From positions 1-64,000 of the forward strand of contig JANSXP010000010.1 in NCBI GenBank assembly GCA_024742875.1: 64,000 nt of DNA. The letters run 5' to 3'. The DNA is from Planctomycetaceae bacterium (GTDB taxonomy: Bacteria > Planctomycetota > Planctomycetia > Planctomycetales > Planctomycetaceae). Positions 1 through 8,580 of this stretch are shown here, piece after piece. How positions within the stretch are numbered: the stretch's first letter is position 1; each line of letters starts with the position of its first letter. The notes beneath the pieces were generated by a model, which searched no databases, was not told the DNA's origin, and worked only from the letters and a program-made list of their open reading frames with translations. A program made the translations under genes and the position numbers.

Positions 1-528
1 AAGCAGCTGATGGCAGAATTTTGCATTCTCGACGAAGATCAGATTGCCGACACGATCCCCAACGAATGGAACTGCCTGGAATGGTACGAGCAGGGCCGCT
101 CTCAGTTGGTGCACTTTACCGTGGTGCCCACACAGCCATGGAAAAATGACCGCAGCCCCATCGCGCCGCTGTGGGAGGACGCCTTTCGGGAGGCCGTCGC
201 CGCTGGCGCTGTGCCGATGAGCGTGATCCGCGAGTCGGTCGAACGCCGACTGGTCAAGGACTCACTGCTGACCATCGCGGAAGAAGTCCGCGCGGCGCCC
301 GATGTCAAACCGGAAATGGCTATGCAGCAGGATGCTCCGGAAGGGCACGCGGAAAGTCTCCGACTGCGTCACATGCTGTGGGACTCCATGATCCGTGGCT
401 ACCAGGCGTCCGCGGAGCTGGATCGCATCAAATCATCTCCGGCCTTCTTTCTGGAAGATATGCTGATCCGACGACCGGCGGCATTTGGGGCACGCGTGTA
501 TCGAGGTATCAAACGACGTGTCGCCTGA
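1..528 (+). CDS. GT8-like glycosyltransferase, C-terminal part (5' truncated)
   Basis: The frame is open from base 1, so the gene begins upstream of the window; the first in-window ATG (base 10) is probably internal. About 175 residues of the C-terminal part are visible. A block containing DEDQIAD and NEWNCLEWYEQG is followed by VHFT and PTQPWK. This resembles the end of GT8-type sugar-nucleotide glycosyltransferases, where a His shortly before a Pro-Trp lies near the nucleotide and metal. The catalytic DxD region would lie upstream and is not visible. It is the first gene in view of the polysaccharide operon, 25 bp before a methyltransferase. The protein ends RRVA. Family assignment is by motif memory; another GT-A fold family is possible. 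Confidence 0.6.
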   Translation, partial: KQLMAEFCILDEDQIADTIPNEWNCLEWYEQGRSQLVHFTVVPTQPWKNDRSPIAPLWEDAFREAVAAGAVPMSVIRESVERRLVKDSLLTIAEEVRAAPDVKPEMAMQQDAPEGHAESLRLRHMLWDSMIRGYQASAELDRIKSSPAFFLEDMLIRRPAAFGARVYRGIKRRVA

Positions 529-553
529 GCGGACGCGCAGAAAAGGAACAGCG

Positions 554-1459
554 ATGACAGACTCAAAAACATGTCGGATTTGCGCTTCTCAGCGGACCTC
601 GCCCACCATTCGATTCAACGACTGGCAGGTCCATCGTTGCAGTGACTGCGGTTTTCGGTTTGCTGAGGACGGCCAGCCAATCGTGTATGAGGATCACTAT
701 GACGAGGACTATTTTGCTCCGCTGATGCAGAGAGATCAGATGGATAAGTGGTCCCGAATCTACGCGGACCGCCTTGCCTTTCTGCGTCAGAATGCGCCGT
801 CGGATCGACTCCTGGAAGCGGGTGCAGGGGCCAGCACGTTTGCGCTCAATGCTGTCGACCAGGGATTTCAGGTGACCGTTGCCGATGCCGCTCCCTGGGC
901 GGTTGATTTTCTGAGCAGCCATGATGGTGTGACCGGCCAGTTGGTTGACCTGAACCAGTGTGATTTTCCAGCCGGGCAGTTTGGCGCTATTCACTGCTCT
1001 CACGTGCTGGAACACCTGCGAGAACCGCGGCAGTTTCTGGAGCAGTGCCTGAGCACTCTGCAGCCGGGCGGGGTGATGTATCTCTCCTTTCCCGCCTACG
1101 AAGGCCGCGTGCTGGGATTCCGGGATGGCCTTTATCGTCTGGGTCTGGCCAACCATCCGTACAACTATCAGGCACCCGATCATCTGAGTTATTTTGACGC
1201 CCCCTGCATTCGGGCGACGCTCGAGCAGGCAGGTTTTGAAGTGGTCCGACTGCGGCGTATCAAATTCATTTCCGTTCGTGATACGGCAGAACGCATGGAT
1301 GACAGTGGTTTGCTGCGAAAGATGGTGCGACTGGCGGCAACCGCCACCTCGCCGATCAGTCGCCGGGTGGGCTTCCATCGCGATCTGGAGATCATAGCCC
1401 GCCGTCCTCGGGAAAAGTCCATTCCGCAGGTTGAGCCATCAGCCCGCCGCGCCGCCTAG
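554..1459 (+). CDS. Zinc-ribbon SAM-dependent methyltransferase (Methyltransf_23 type)
   Basis: A 301-residue class I methyltransferase, probably acting on a sugar or sugar nucleotide of the polysaccharide. An N-terminal zinc ribbon (Cys7, Cys10, Cys29, Cys32) precedes a Rossmann domain. Its SAM-binding motif I (LLEAGAGAS) is near residues 87-95, and a HVLEHL segment is typical of this family. I chose ATG 554, just after AAAAGGAACAGCG; the frame stays open further upstream but would then overlap the previous gene. The stop is 8 bp before the next gene, consistent with one transcript. It ends RRAA, the first of many Ala-Ala termini in this locus. Two more zinc-ribbon methyltransferases lie nearby. 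The substrate is unknown. Confidence 0.85.
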   Translation: MTDSKTCRICASQRTSPTIRFNDWQVHRCSDCGFRFAEDGQPIVYEDHYDEDYFAPLMQRDQMDKWSRIYADRLAFLRQNAPSDRLLEAGAGASTFALNAVDQGFQVTVADAAPWAVDFLSSHDGVTGQLVDLNQCDFPAGQFGAIHCSHVLEHLREPRQFLEQCLSTLQPGGVMYLSFPAYEGRVLGFRDGLYRLGLANHPYNYQAPDHLSYFDAPCIRATLEQAGFEVVRLRRIKFISVRDTAERMDDSGLLRKMVRLAATATSPISRRVGFHRDLEIIARRPREKSIPQVEPSARRAA

Positions 1460-1467
1460 GTTTTGTG

Positions 1468-2349
1468 ATGAAGCCCGCAATTCAGATCCTCAACTACAAC
1501 GGTATGAAATGGCTGCCCGGTCTGATGGAGTCGCTCAGCCGAGTGACCTGTCCGGAGCAGATCATCTACGTAGTGGACAACGCCAGTACAGATGACAGCC
1601 TCGCGTGGCTCCAGGAGCACTATCCGTCGGTACGCATCATTCGTCACGATGAGAATCTCGGTTACGCGGAAGCTTACAATCGCTCGATCCCGGTCGCTTT
1701 CGCGGATGGCTGTGACTGGGTGTGTCTGCTGAATACCGACACGCTGGTGTCGCCCGACTGGCTTGATGCTCTGGCCAGCGCAGCGTCAGATCCCGGGATT
1801 GGCATCATGGGGCCCGTCTTTACCAAATGGGAAGGCAGCGAACCCAACTACTATATGGACGGTCGTTGTGCAGATGTCATCCCCTTTATGTTTGATGCCA
1901 CGCGATCCCCCGTCGATCGGGACTGGGTGGAAGGCAGCGCGCTGTTTATTCGTCGGGAATGCTATCAGCAGGTCGGCGGCATGAATCCGCTGTACTTTAT
2001 GTACTGGGAAGAAGCTGACCTTTGCCGCCGTGCACGGCATCTTGGCTGGCGCGTCACCGTGGTGCCAGGTTCTGTGTGTCGGCACTTTGCCGGAGGGTCC
2101 GGTGCGGGCAATGGGCCAGGATTTCTGCAGCTGCGCAATCACTTCATTTATCGCCTGACGGACCCGTTTCAGAGTTTTCTTCGCAATGTCATCTCGGCTC
2201 TGCGGCTGAGCCTGACCTACGCGAAGCAGACGGTCTGGGATCAGCCCAGCTTTTCCCGCATGAGACTGCTGACACGCGCACTTTGGTCTGCGGCCACCCA
2301 TTTGGGGGACTGCTACGGAGCCTGGCGGCAGACGCGGCTGGCTCGCTGA
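1468..2349 (+). CDS. GT2 glycosyltransferase, rhamnosyltransferase-like
   Basis: A 293-residue inverting GT-A glycosyltransferase. DNASTDDS near residue 36 binds the nucleotide, and LLNTDT near residue 87 occupies the DxD position. The block YFMYWEEADLCRRARHLGW corresponds to the acceptor/catalytic-base region of rhamnosyltransferase-like GT2 enzymes. ATG 1468 directly follows a GTG (1465) that could also start. The gene lies 8 bp after the methyltransferase and 2 bp before the next GT2, so it is co-transcribed. It ends TRLAR, unlike most neighbours. Sugar specificity cannot be read from sequence. Confidence 0.85.
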   Translation: MKPAIQILNYNGMKWLPGLMESLSRVTCPEQIIYVVDNASTDDSLAWLQEHYPSVRIIRHDENLGYAEAYNRSIPVAFADGCDWVCLLNTDTLVSPDWLDALASAASDPGIGIMGPVFTKWEGSEPNYYMDGRCADVIPFMFDATRSPVDRDWVEGSALFIRRECYQQVGGMNPLYFMYWEEADLCRRARHLGWRVTVVPGSVCRHFAGGSGAGNGPGFLQLRNHFIYRLTDPFQSFLRNVISALRLSLTYAKQTVWDQPSFSRMRLLTRALWSAATHLGDCYGAWRQTRLAR

Positions 2350-2351
2350 CG

Positions 2352-3365
2352 ATGGATACCAGGAACAGGAAGTTCGACAACTCTATGACGACTGCACCAA
2401 CCGAGCAGCGAAAACCAGACCGCACCGTACCGCGGGTATCGATCGTGATTCCTGTGTACAATCGACCGGATCTGCTGGCCGATGTGCTGCGGGGCCTGAC
2501 ACAACAGACGTGTGACGTTTCTGAAATGCAGGTGCTGGTCTGTGATGACGGCAGCACAGATGACCTGTCGCCCATTGTGCGTCAGTACAGTGCGCAGCTG
2601 CCGGTGCAGTTGCTGCGGCAGGAAAACAGTGGTCCGGCGGCGGCGCGCAATCTTGGCATTCGCCATGCCGGGGCCGATGTCGTCCTGTTCCTGGACAGCG
2701 ACGTCCTGCCCGATCCTGATCTTGTGAAATCACTGCTGTCCGGCCTGCAGGATCACCCCGACTGGGCAGGTGCTGAAGCCCGCGTTGTGCCTGTGGATGG
2801 TGAACCCACTCCCCTGTGGGACGCGCCTGTCTGTGAATCAGGAGGCGTCTATCTGACGGCCGCCATTGCGTATCGCACGGGCATTCTGCGGCAGGTGGGC
2901 GGTATGGATGAAGCCTTCAAGCGTGCCGCATGCGAAGATGTCGAACTGGCGGCGCGCGTTCTGCCACACGGGCCGATTGGATTCGTGCCGGCAGCGTCTG
3001 TGCGACACCCACGTCGTCGCAAAACGCTGCGGATGTTCTGGAAGAAACGGGAAGACTGGCGGTACGTTCTCTATCTGGCGCTGCGACACGGTTTTATCGG
3101 CTGGCCCGAGAATCAGTGCGCTCAGCCTCGCCTGCGGTTGATCTGGTGTGCTCTGGTGACGCAGCCCGCCGGACGATTGCTGTCGTCGCTGAGCCTGCTG
3201 CGTCGACAGCCTGTCAGCGGACTGCAAGTGGCCGGACACGCGGTTTTCTCCTGGTTGTGCGGCGCTGCAGCGGTCCCCACTTTACTCACAGCCAGTTGTC
3301 CACAACTGCGGGATTACACGGGGCTGTCGCGAGATAACGCGGCATTCGTACGAAAGGCGGCCTGA
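2352..3365 (+). CDS. GT2 glycosyltransferase
   Basis: About 337 residues. After a roughly 28-residue basic N-terminus comes the GT2 core VSIVIPVYNRPD, then DDGSTDD, PAAARNLGIRHA and FLDSDVLPDP, which contains the DxD near residue 113. ACEDVELAARV matches the ED catalytic-base motif. The C-terminal 100 residues are hydrophobic and could be membrane-associated. Start choice: ATG 2352 lies 2 bp after the previous stop. ATG 2385, preceded by AGGAACAGGAAG, is a good alternative and loses 11 residues. It ends RKAA (GCG GCC TGA). The donor and acceptor are unknown. Confidence 0.85.
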   Translation: MDTRNRKFDNSMTTAPTEQRKPDRTVPRVSIVIPVYNRPDLLADVLRGLTQQTCDVSEMQVLVCDDGSTDDLSPIVRQYSAQLPVQLLRQENSGPAAARNLGIRHAGADVVLFLDSDVLPDPDLVKSLLSGLQDHPDWAGAEARVVPVDGEPTPLWDAPVCESGGVYLTAAIAYRTGILRQVGGMDEAFKRAACEDVELAARVLPHGPIGFVPAASVRHPRRRKTLRMFWKKREDWRYVLYLALRHGFIGWPENQCAQPRLRLIWCALVTQPAGRLLSSLSLLRRQPVSGLQVAGHAVFSWLCGAAAVPTLLTASCPQLRDYTGLSRDNAAFVRKAA

Positions 3366-3366
3366 G

Positions 3367-4353
3367 GTGAACCGTTCAGCACAGGAAATGTCCGTCCGGA
3401 AGATGGCGGCTGGCCGTGTGGCGATTGTGATTGCCACGCACCGTTACTGCTTTCCACTGGAACGTTGTATCGAATCGCATTGTCGGATGCTCGAATCCCC
3501 GGCGGATTTGATTTTTGTGGACAATGGCTCAGGCAATGAAATGACGACCTGGGCGCGGGATCATTTTCCCGACATCACCGTGGTCACACGAGACGTCAAC
3601 GGCTTTTTCTGCGGCGGTTATAACTCCGGAATGCAGTACGCCATTGACCACGATTACGAGCATGTGCTGATCGTGAATGCGGATACGGAGGTCCACGATG
3701 AGCATTATCTGTCGGCACTTGTGGAGGCCGCCGACCAGAAAGTGGACGCAGCCTTTATTGGGCCCAAAGTGTTCCTGCGAGAAGCGGGCAATGTGCAGAA
3801 CACGATTTTGAGATTTCCCTGGTTCCGCCGTCACCTGGCTCACTGGCTGACGTCCCGCGTCCATCCGGTGAATCGCAGCGAGGAGGCCAAACAGATCGCG
3901 CCGGTCGATTTTCTCAACGGCGTCTGTGTGCTGTGTCGTGTCTCGGCGCTGCGGGAAGTCGGCCTGCTGGACGAAGATATGGGCGGCTATGTGGAAGACA
4001 CCGACTGGAGCTGGCGGGCCGGACGGCACGGCTGGAAAAGCTACTATCTGCCGGTGTCCAGTATTATTCATCATCAGGCTACCGACGAATACGAGCATCA
4101 TTCGGTGAAGTCATTCATGCTGCGACGCAATCATGTGTACTGGCACATGAAGGTCGGCCACCGCTGGCAGGCCTGGCTGTTCGCCGGATTCTCTCTCCTG
4201 TTGGCGGAAGCCCGCATGCTGAAAGCCCGGCTGGCTCGCCGCAATGTGTCAGAGCATCAGCGCTACGTGCGTCGCTTTCGCAGTGTGGCCCGACGAATTC
4301 TGGCCAAAGAGCCGATGGGTGACTGGTTTGGGCCCCCATTTGGCAATCTCTGA
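3367..4353 (+). CDS. GT2 glycosyltransferase
   Basis: A GT2 enzyme of up to 328 residues. It contains VAIVIATHRY, VDNGSGNE, a nucleotide-binding GYNSGMQYA block, IVNADTEV as the DxD-like site, and GGYVEDTDWSWRAGRHGW as the acceptor/base region. The basic C-terminal tail follows a short hydrophobic stretch, suggesting membrane association. GTG 3367 lies 1 bp past the previous stop; ATG 3388 or 3403 are possible later starts, and none has an ideal ribosome site. Within the operon it precedes the second zinc-ribbon methyltransferase by 30 bp. It ends FGNL, without the Ala-Ala terminus. Confidence 0.83.
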   Translation: MNRSAQEMSVRKMAAGRVAIVIATHRYCFPLERCIESHCRMLESPADLIFVDNGSGNEMTTWARDHFPDITVVTRDVNGFFCGGYNSGMQYAIDHDYEHVLIVNADTEVHDEHYLSALVEAADQKVDAAFIGPKVFLREAGNVQNTILRFPWFRRHLAHWLTSRVHPVNRSEEAKQIAPVDFLNGVCVLCRVSALREVGLLDEDMGGYVEDTDWSWRAGRHGWKSYYLPVSSIIHHQATDEYEHHSVKSFMLRRNHVYWHMKVGHRWQAWLFAGFSLLLAEARMLKARLARRNVSEHQRYVRRFRSVARRILAKEPMGDWFGPPFGNL

Positions 4354-4383
4354 TCCCCTCGCGGATTCTGCAAAGGAGTCAAA

Positions 4384-5328
4384 ATGCAGGCATTGGAAGA
4401 CTGTCCTCAGATCACGATCGAACAATGTGATCAGTGTGGATCCGATCACATGACGCTCGCACTGGATGCGAAGCCGTGGACCCTGATGAGGTGTGAGGAC
4501 TGCGGTTTCGTTTTTACGTCGCCGCGACTCACTGACGAATCGCTGGCCCGCATCTACTCTTCGAACTACTACGAGAACGCGGTCGACTATGCGTCGCAGC
4601 AGGTGGAGCCACCGTCAGACGATCATTTGCAGCTGGCCTCGCGGATCCGTCGGCTGTTGCGGCCTGGTGCGGAACCGCTCACGTCGGTGGATGTGGGCTG
4701 CGGCGGTGGGCGACTGGTGGAAGCGTTCTCGCGAGCCGGCTTTCAGGCGTGTGGTATTGAGCCGAGTGAGGGGACGGTGGCTGCGGCCTGCCGTGCCGGG
4801 CGCGACGTTCGCGTGCAGGATCTGTCGGAGCTGCCCAGTGACGCCTTTGACTGCGTGACACTCATGCATGTGCTGGAGCACGTGACATCTCCTGCTTCTT
4901 TTGCGGCTGACCTGTATCGTGTGACTCGACCGGGCGGCTACTGCGTTGTCGAAGTGCCCAATTTTGGCAGCAGGGCAGCTCAGGAGCAGGGAGCGGAATG
5001 GTACCCCCTGCACCCGTCAACTCATCTGTCACACTTCACGCCACAAACGTTGCGGCAGTGTCTCACCAACGCCGGTTTTGGCATCGTGTCGACCAGTCGA
5101 CTTGGCGGCGGTGGTGTGTTCGACAGCGTGTCAGAAGCCTCACCCCGACAGAAGAAGGCTGGCCAGGTGCCGCCGCCGATGAGTCTGAAGCGTCGAGCGC
5201 TGGCTGCTGTCTGGGGGCTTCGATCCACTGTCACTTCGTTGCCGGCAGGACGTCGATTTGCCCGATGGGTCAACTGGGAACTGCTGGGGCATGGCGAGTT
5301 CGTTCGTGTCACGGCACAAAAGAACTGA
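4384..5328 (+). CDS. Zinc-ribbon SAM-dependent methyltransferase
   Basis: A 314-residue class I methyltransferase with an N-terminal zinc ribbon (Cys15, Cys18, Cys37, Cys40). The Rossmann motif I is VDVGCGGGRLVEAF near residue 101, with HVLEHV downstream and a PGGYCVVEVPN post-motif typical of Methyltransf_23. ATG 4384 has the best Shine-Dalgarno in the operon (AAAGGAGT, 4 bp spacer), so this gene may be translated independently of upstream genes. It lies 6 bp before a GT4 gene. It shares architecture with the genes at 554 and 16104 but differs in the linker and C-terminus. It ends TAQKN. Sugar O- or C-methylation is inferred from context only. Confidence 0.85.
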   Translation: MQALEDCPQITIEQCDQCGSDHMTLALDAKPWTLMRCEDCGFVFTSPRLTDESLARIYSSNYYENAVDYASQQVEPPSDDHLQLASRIRRLLRPGAEPLTSVDVGCGGGRLVEAFSRAGFQACGIEPSEGTVAAACRAGRDVRVQDLSELPSDAFDCVTLMHVLEHVTSPASFAADLYRVTRPGGYCVVEVPNFGSRAAQEQGAEWYPLHPSTHLSHFTPQTLRQCLTNAGFGIVSTSRLGGGGVFDSVSEASPRQKKAGQVPPPMSLKRRALAAVWGLRSTVTSLPAGRRFARWVNWELLGHGEFVRVTAQKN

Positions 5329-5334
5329 CCGACT

Positions 5335-6420
5335 ATGAAAATTGGACTGATTCTCAGCAGCCCCAGTCCCCATCAGGTGGAACTGATCGATGCGATTGCC
5401 GCACACCCGCAGGTGGACGCATTCGTGGGCTATGTGAAATCACACAATCCGGCTCGGCATTGGGGGCGCCCCGTCACCACGGCCGCATGGGAGAATCTGC
5501 CCACATCAGCGACCGACATTCTCTCCGGTCGGCTGCATGGATGGTTTCGCGAACGGCAGGCTGATGTGTGGTTGCTGTCCTCCGTCTACACGTCGCCCGC
5601 TACACACATGATCGCCCGTTTGCTGAGACGGCGCGGGGACGCCTTTGCTTTTCTTGGAGAACCGCCGCAACCACGCACCGGGTGGAGGGGGGCCGTGCAG
5701 ACGGCCCTGATGAAACCCGTCATCTCACGCGCCAGTGGCATCATTGGTACCGGTCAGGAGTCGGCGCGGCGGTATCAGTCGCTGTCACAGTCAAAAGTAC
5801 CCGTGACGTCTGTGCCGTACTGTGTGGATTTTTCGGCCCAGCTGCAGGGCACTCCGTTGACACCGCCCGCCGCCCATGAGCCCTACCGCTTTGTGGCATC
5901 CTCACAGCTGATTCATCGCAAGGGAATTGATGTCCTGTTGCAGGCCTGCCAGCTGCTCCCGGAGGAGGGGTGGACTCTGGATATTTATGGTGATGGTCCT
6001 TTGAAAAGCGTGCTGCAGGAGCAGTCTGCCCGAATGAGTGATCGGATCACATTTCATGGTCTGCTGCCATACGATCAGCGTCAGCAGGTGTTTGCCGGCA
6101 AGCACTGCTTTGTCTTCAGCACGCGGTGGGATGGCTGGGGCATGGTGCTCCCCGAAGCGCTCGCCATGGGGCTGCCTGTCGTTACGACTGACCAGGCCAT
6201 GAGCGCCCACGATTTCATTACCGACGGCGAAAACGGACAGATAGTTCCAGCCGCCGACCCGCAACGACTGGCGTCGGCGATGCGGCAGGCCATGGATTCT
6301 CGTCAGCAACTGCGTCAGCAGTCCATCGCTGCGCGGGATTCGCTGCGGGAGTATTCTCCGCACAGCGGCGCCCGACAACTCGTCGCGTTCCTGGCCCGTG
6401 TGGCCCGACCGGCGGCCTGA
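5335..6420 (+). CDS. GT4 glycosyltransferase
   Basis: A 361-residue retaining GT-B glycosyltransferase. The N-terminal Rossmann domain starts MKIGLILSSPSPHQ. The C-terminal domain holds SSQLIHRKGIDVLLQA (the usual start of Glycos_transf_1), DIYGDGPL and the PEALAMGLPVVTT block, which carries the glutamate of the EX7E-type site. ATG 5335 lies 6 bp after the preceding stop. It ends RPAA with GCG GCC TGA, the same last ten bases as several neighbours. Sugar specificity is unknown. Confidence 0.87.
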   Translation: MKIGLILSSPSPHQVELIDAIAAHPQVDAFVGYVKSHNPARHWGRPVTTAAWENLPTSATDILSGRLHGWFRERQADVWLLSSVYTSPATHMIARLLRRRGDAFAFLGEPPQPRTGWRGAVQTALMKPVISRASGIIGTGQESARRYQSLSQSKVPVTSVPYCVDFSAQLQGTPLTPPAAHEPYRFVASSQLIHRKGIDVLLQACQLLPEEGWTLDIYGDGPLKSVLQEQSARMSDRITFHGLLPYDQRQQVFAGKHCFVFSTRWDGWGMVLPEALAMGLPVVTTDQAMSAHDFITDGENGQIVPAADPQRLASAMRQAMDSRQQLRQQSIAARDSLREYSPHSGARQLVAFLARVARPAA

Positions 6421-6442
6421 TTTCCCAAAGAAAGAACCAACC

Positions 6443-7270
6443 ATGTTACAAGCGTTCGCCAAGTCCTGTATTCGTACCGTGATCGGGGCGACCAGCGGCG
6501 CGACCGTGCCGGTCCTGCGGGGCCCGCTGCGGGGCCGCCGAATGCTGCGACAGCACGGCCTGCCGCATCTCTCAATGCTGTTTGGCACATACGAACGCGT
6601 CTTTGCGGATGCTTTCAGTCTCCGAGTGCCCGAGGGCGATGTGATCTACGATATCGGGGCCAATGTGGGCTACTTTTCTCTGCTGGCTGCTGAACAGTGT
6701 CGCACAGGAGGGGTCGTGCATTCGTTTGAGCCTGTACCGGAACTGGTGGCCGATATGGAGGCCATGATGGATGCCAATCAGCTGCAAAGTCAGGTCACAA
6801 CACACACCGTAGCGCTGTCGGACAGCAACGGCACAGTGCAGTTTTATACGCCCGCATCAGCAGAAACCGGCGTGATCGCATCGGTGGCGGAAGGGCGTCA
6901 GCTGGCTGAAGAAACGGCGGTGGAAGTTGCCACACTGACGATGGACACGTTTGTCTTCGATCAGGGACATGCGCCCCCGGACGTCGTGAAACTGGATGTG
7001 GAAGGTGCCGAAGCCTGCGTGCTGTCGGGCGCTTTGCGAGTGCTGCGGGAACACCGTCCTGTTGTGCTGGTGGAAATTCACGGGGCTTTGGCGGCGGCTG
7101 ACGTCTGGGATGTGATCGCCCCGTTAAACTACGATCTTGCTCTGCTGACCCCCAGCGGCGACGTTCCTGTTCGGGACCGCACACAGTGGGTCGACCTGTT
7201 TGAAGGGTCGCGGTGGCGAATTCATCATTGTGTTCTGACTCCACGCGCCCGAGCAGCTCAGGCGGCCTGA
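6443..7270 (+). CDS. FkbM-family methyltransferase
   Basis: A 275-residue SAM-dependent O-methyltransferase of the FkbM type. VIYDIGANVGYFSLLA near residue 67 is the family's motif I. HSFEPVPELVADM and VKLDVEGAEACVL are the other diagnostic FkbM blocks. FkbM enzymes in polysaccharide loci usually methylate hydroxyls of glycan residues. ATG 6443 follows AAAGAACCAACC; an earlier in-frame start at 6398 would overlap the GT4 gene and lacks support. It ends AQAA (GCG GCC TGA). Confidence 0.88.
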   Translation: MLQAFAKSCIRTVIGATSGATVPVLRGPLRGRRMLRQHGLPHLSMLFGTYERVFADAFSLRVPEGDVIYDIGANVGYFSLLAAEQCRTGGVVHSFEPVPELVADMEAMMDANQLQSQVTTHTVALSDSNGTVQFYTPASAETGVIASVAEGRQLAEETAVEVATLTMDTFVFDQGHAPPDVVKLDVEGAEACVLSGALRVLREHRPVVLVEIHGALAAADVWDVIAPLNYDLALLTPSGDVPVRDRTQWVDLFEGSRWRIHHCVLTPRARAAQAA

Positions 7271-7293
7271 TACCGCAGCCTTTTTCCCAAGTC

Positions 7294-8580
7294 ATGACGA
7301 CAGCATCCCTTCAGCGCACCGCGGCCACTTCACGAATTCGCACCGGCCGGGCAACAGAATCCGTCAGCATCCCCCGGGGAATGCTGGCGGTCATCACCTT
7401 CATGCTGCTGGCCCTGTTCCTGCGGTCCAGCTCTTTGCCCACAGGAATTGCTCCGCGGCATCTGTTCATCGCCTGTAACTTCAGTCTGATGCTGGCCTTC
7501 TGCTATCTGGTGCTGAACTGGAAACTTGAGCTCGGAATTCCTGCCGTGATTCTCTCCGGATGTGCGCTGGTCAGCATCGCTGCGGCGAGAGATCAGGCAG
7601 ACACGCTGTTGAGGTGGGGCGGCTGGTTCCTCATGCTGGGGGCCGTCGGTCCGCTGTTTGTCAACGAAGTCAGGATGAAGCTCTCGGTCCTGAATGCAAC
7701 CCGTAGTCTGCTGCTCGTTTTGACAGTGGGCTCGCTGATCATCATTCTGCTGGGCATCAGACTGTCCGGCCGAGGCATGTTCTTCGGGCTCATGGGCCAC
7801 ACCATGCAGCTGGCGCCGATTGCCGCTCTGGCCACGCTGGACATATTCTGCGGTGTGAAAGGGCAGCGCACCCGGCTCGGTGTCTGCCTGCTGATTGTTT
7901 GCAGTCTGACGTGCGTTGGCACCGGTTCGCGGGGTGCCGTACTGGGGCTCGTGTGTGGCATTCTGGCCCATCTGATTCACCGTCGACAGGGCATCATCAT
8001 GATGATGTGCACGGCCATGGTCCTGCTGGGCTTTTATCACCTGGGACCCCGGAAGGCGCCGACGGCCGTGGGCGAAAATCTCAGCACAGGGCTGTATTCA
8101 GAGCTGATGGTGAAAGGCGCAAATAATACGCGGGAGTTCCTCTGGAATGCGCGGCTGCAGGAGTTTGAAAGCAGTCCGCTGATTGGCATCGGCTTTCAGC
8201 AGCAGCACATCCATCGAAGCAATACTCAGAGCCTTGAAGCCCGTGAGCCAGGATCCTCTTACCTGGCCACGCTGGCGATGACGGGCGTGGTGGGGGCAAT
8301 TGGTTTCGCGTTTGTGTACTTCCGGACCTTCCTCGCGCTGTTTGGCCGAAATTCTGCAGTCCCGCACGCTTACCGGGACCTGTTGAGAAGCTGGTTCGTG
8401 TTCTTTAGCGTGCACATGATTGTGGAAGGCTACGTTTTTGCCTGTGGCTCCGTGATTTGTTTTTTGCTGTGGCTCACCATCGGGTGCACCATCACGCTGC
8501 ACCACACGGGATTGCAGCGGCAGGCAAGGAAGCGACTGGCGACGCGCGTCCACCAGCTGAGGAGAAGGCAGGCGGCATGA
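7294..8580 (+). CDS. O-antigen polymerase/ligase-like membrane protein (Wzy_C type)
   Basis: A 428-residue polytopic inner-membrane protein with roughly ten or more hydrophobic helices after a 30-residue polar N-terminus. Between helices lies a segment with TGSRGAVLGLVCG and, later, a soluble loop carrying SSPLIGIGFQQQHIH. This layout is that of the O-antigen ligase/Wzy_C superfamily, which joins undecaprenyl-linked glycan units. It is the probable polymerase of the locus. ATG 7294 sits 23 bp after the previous stop. The gene end overlaps the next start as GCATGA, so the two are translationally coupled. It ends RQAA. Polymerase versus ligase cannot be separated by sequence. Confidence 0.75.
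   Translation: MTTASLQRTAATSRIRTGRATESVSIPRGMLAVITFMLLALFLRSSSLPTGIAPRHLFIACNFSLMLAFCYLVLNWKLELGIPAVILSGCALVSIAAARDQADTLLRWGGWFLMLGAVGPLFVNEVRMKLSVLNATRSLLLVLTVGSLIIILLGIRLSGRGMFFGLMGHTMQLAPIAALATLDIFCGVKGQRTRLGVCLLIVCSLTCVGTGSRGAVLGLVCGILAHLIHRRQGIIMMMCTAMVLLGFYHLGPRKAPTAVGENLSTGLYSELMVKGANNTREFLWNARLQEFESSPLIGIGFQQQHIHRSNTQSLEAREPGSSYLATLAMTGVVGAIGFAFVYFRTFLALFGRNSAVPHAYRDLLRSWFVFFSVHMIVEGYVFACGSVICFLLWLTIGCTITLHHTGLQRQARKRLATRVHQLRRRQAA

Noticed and set aside
563-1378. Long open frame antisense to the first methyltransferase
   Set aside because: Shadow of a gene with clear motifs; translation lacks any recognisable domain.
2022-2351. Upstream extension of the second GT2 gene
   Set aside because: It overlaps the previous GT2 gene, which is motif-complete; the GT2 core starts after 2352.
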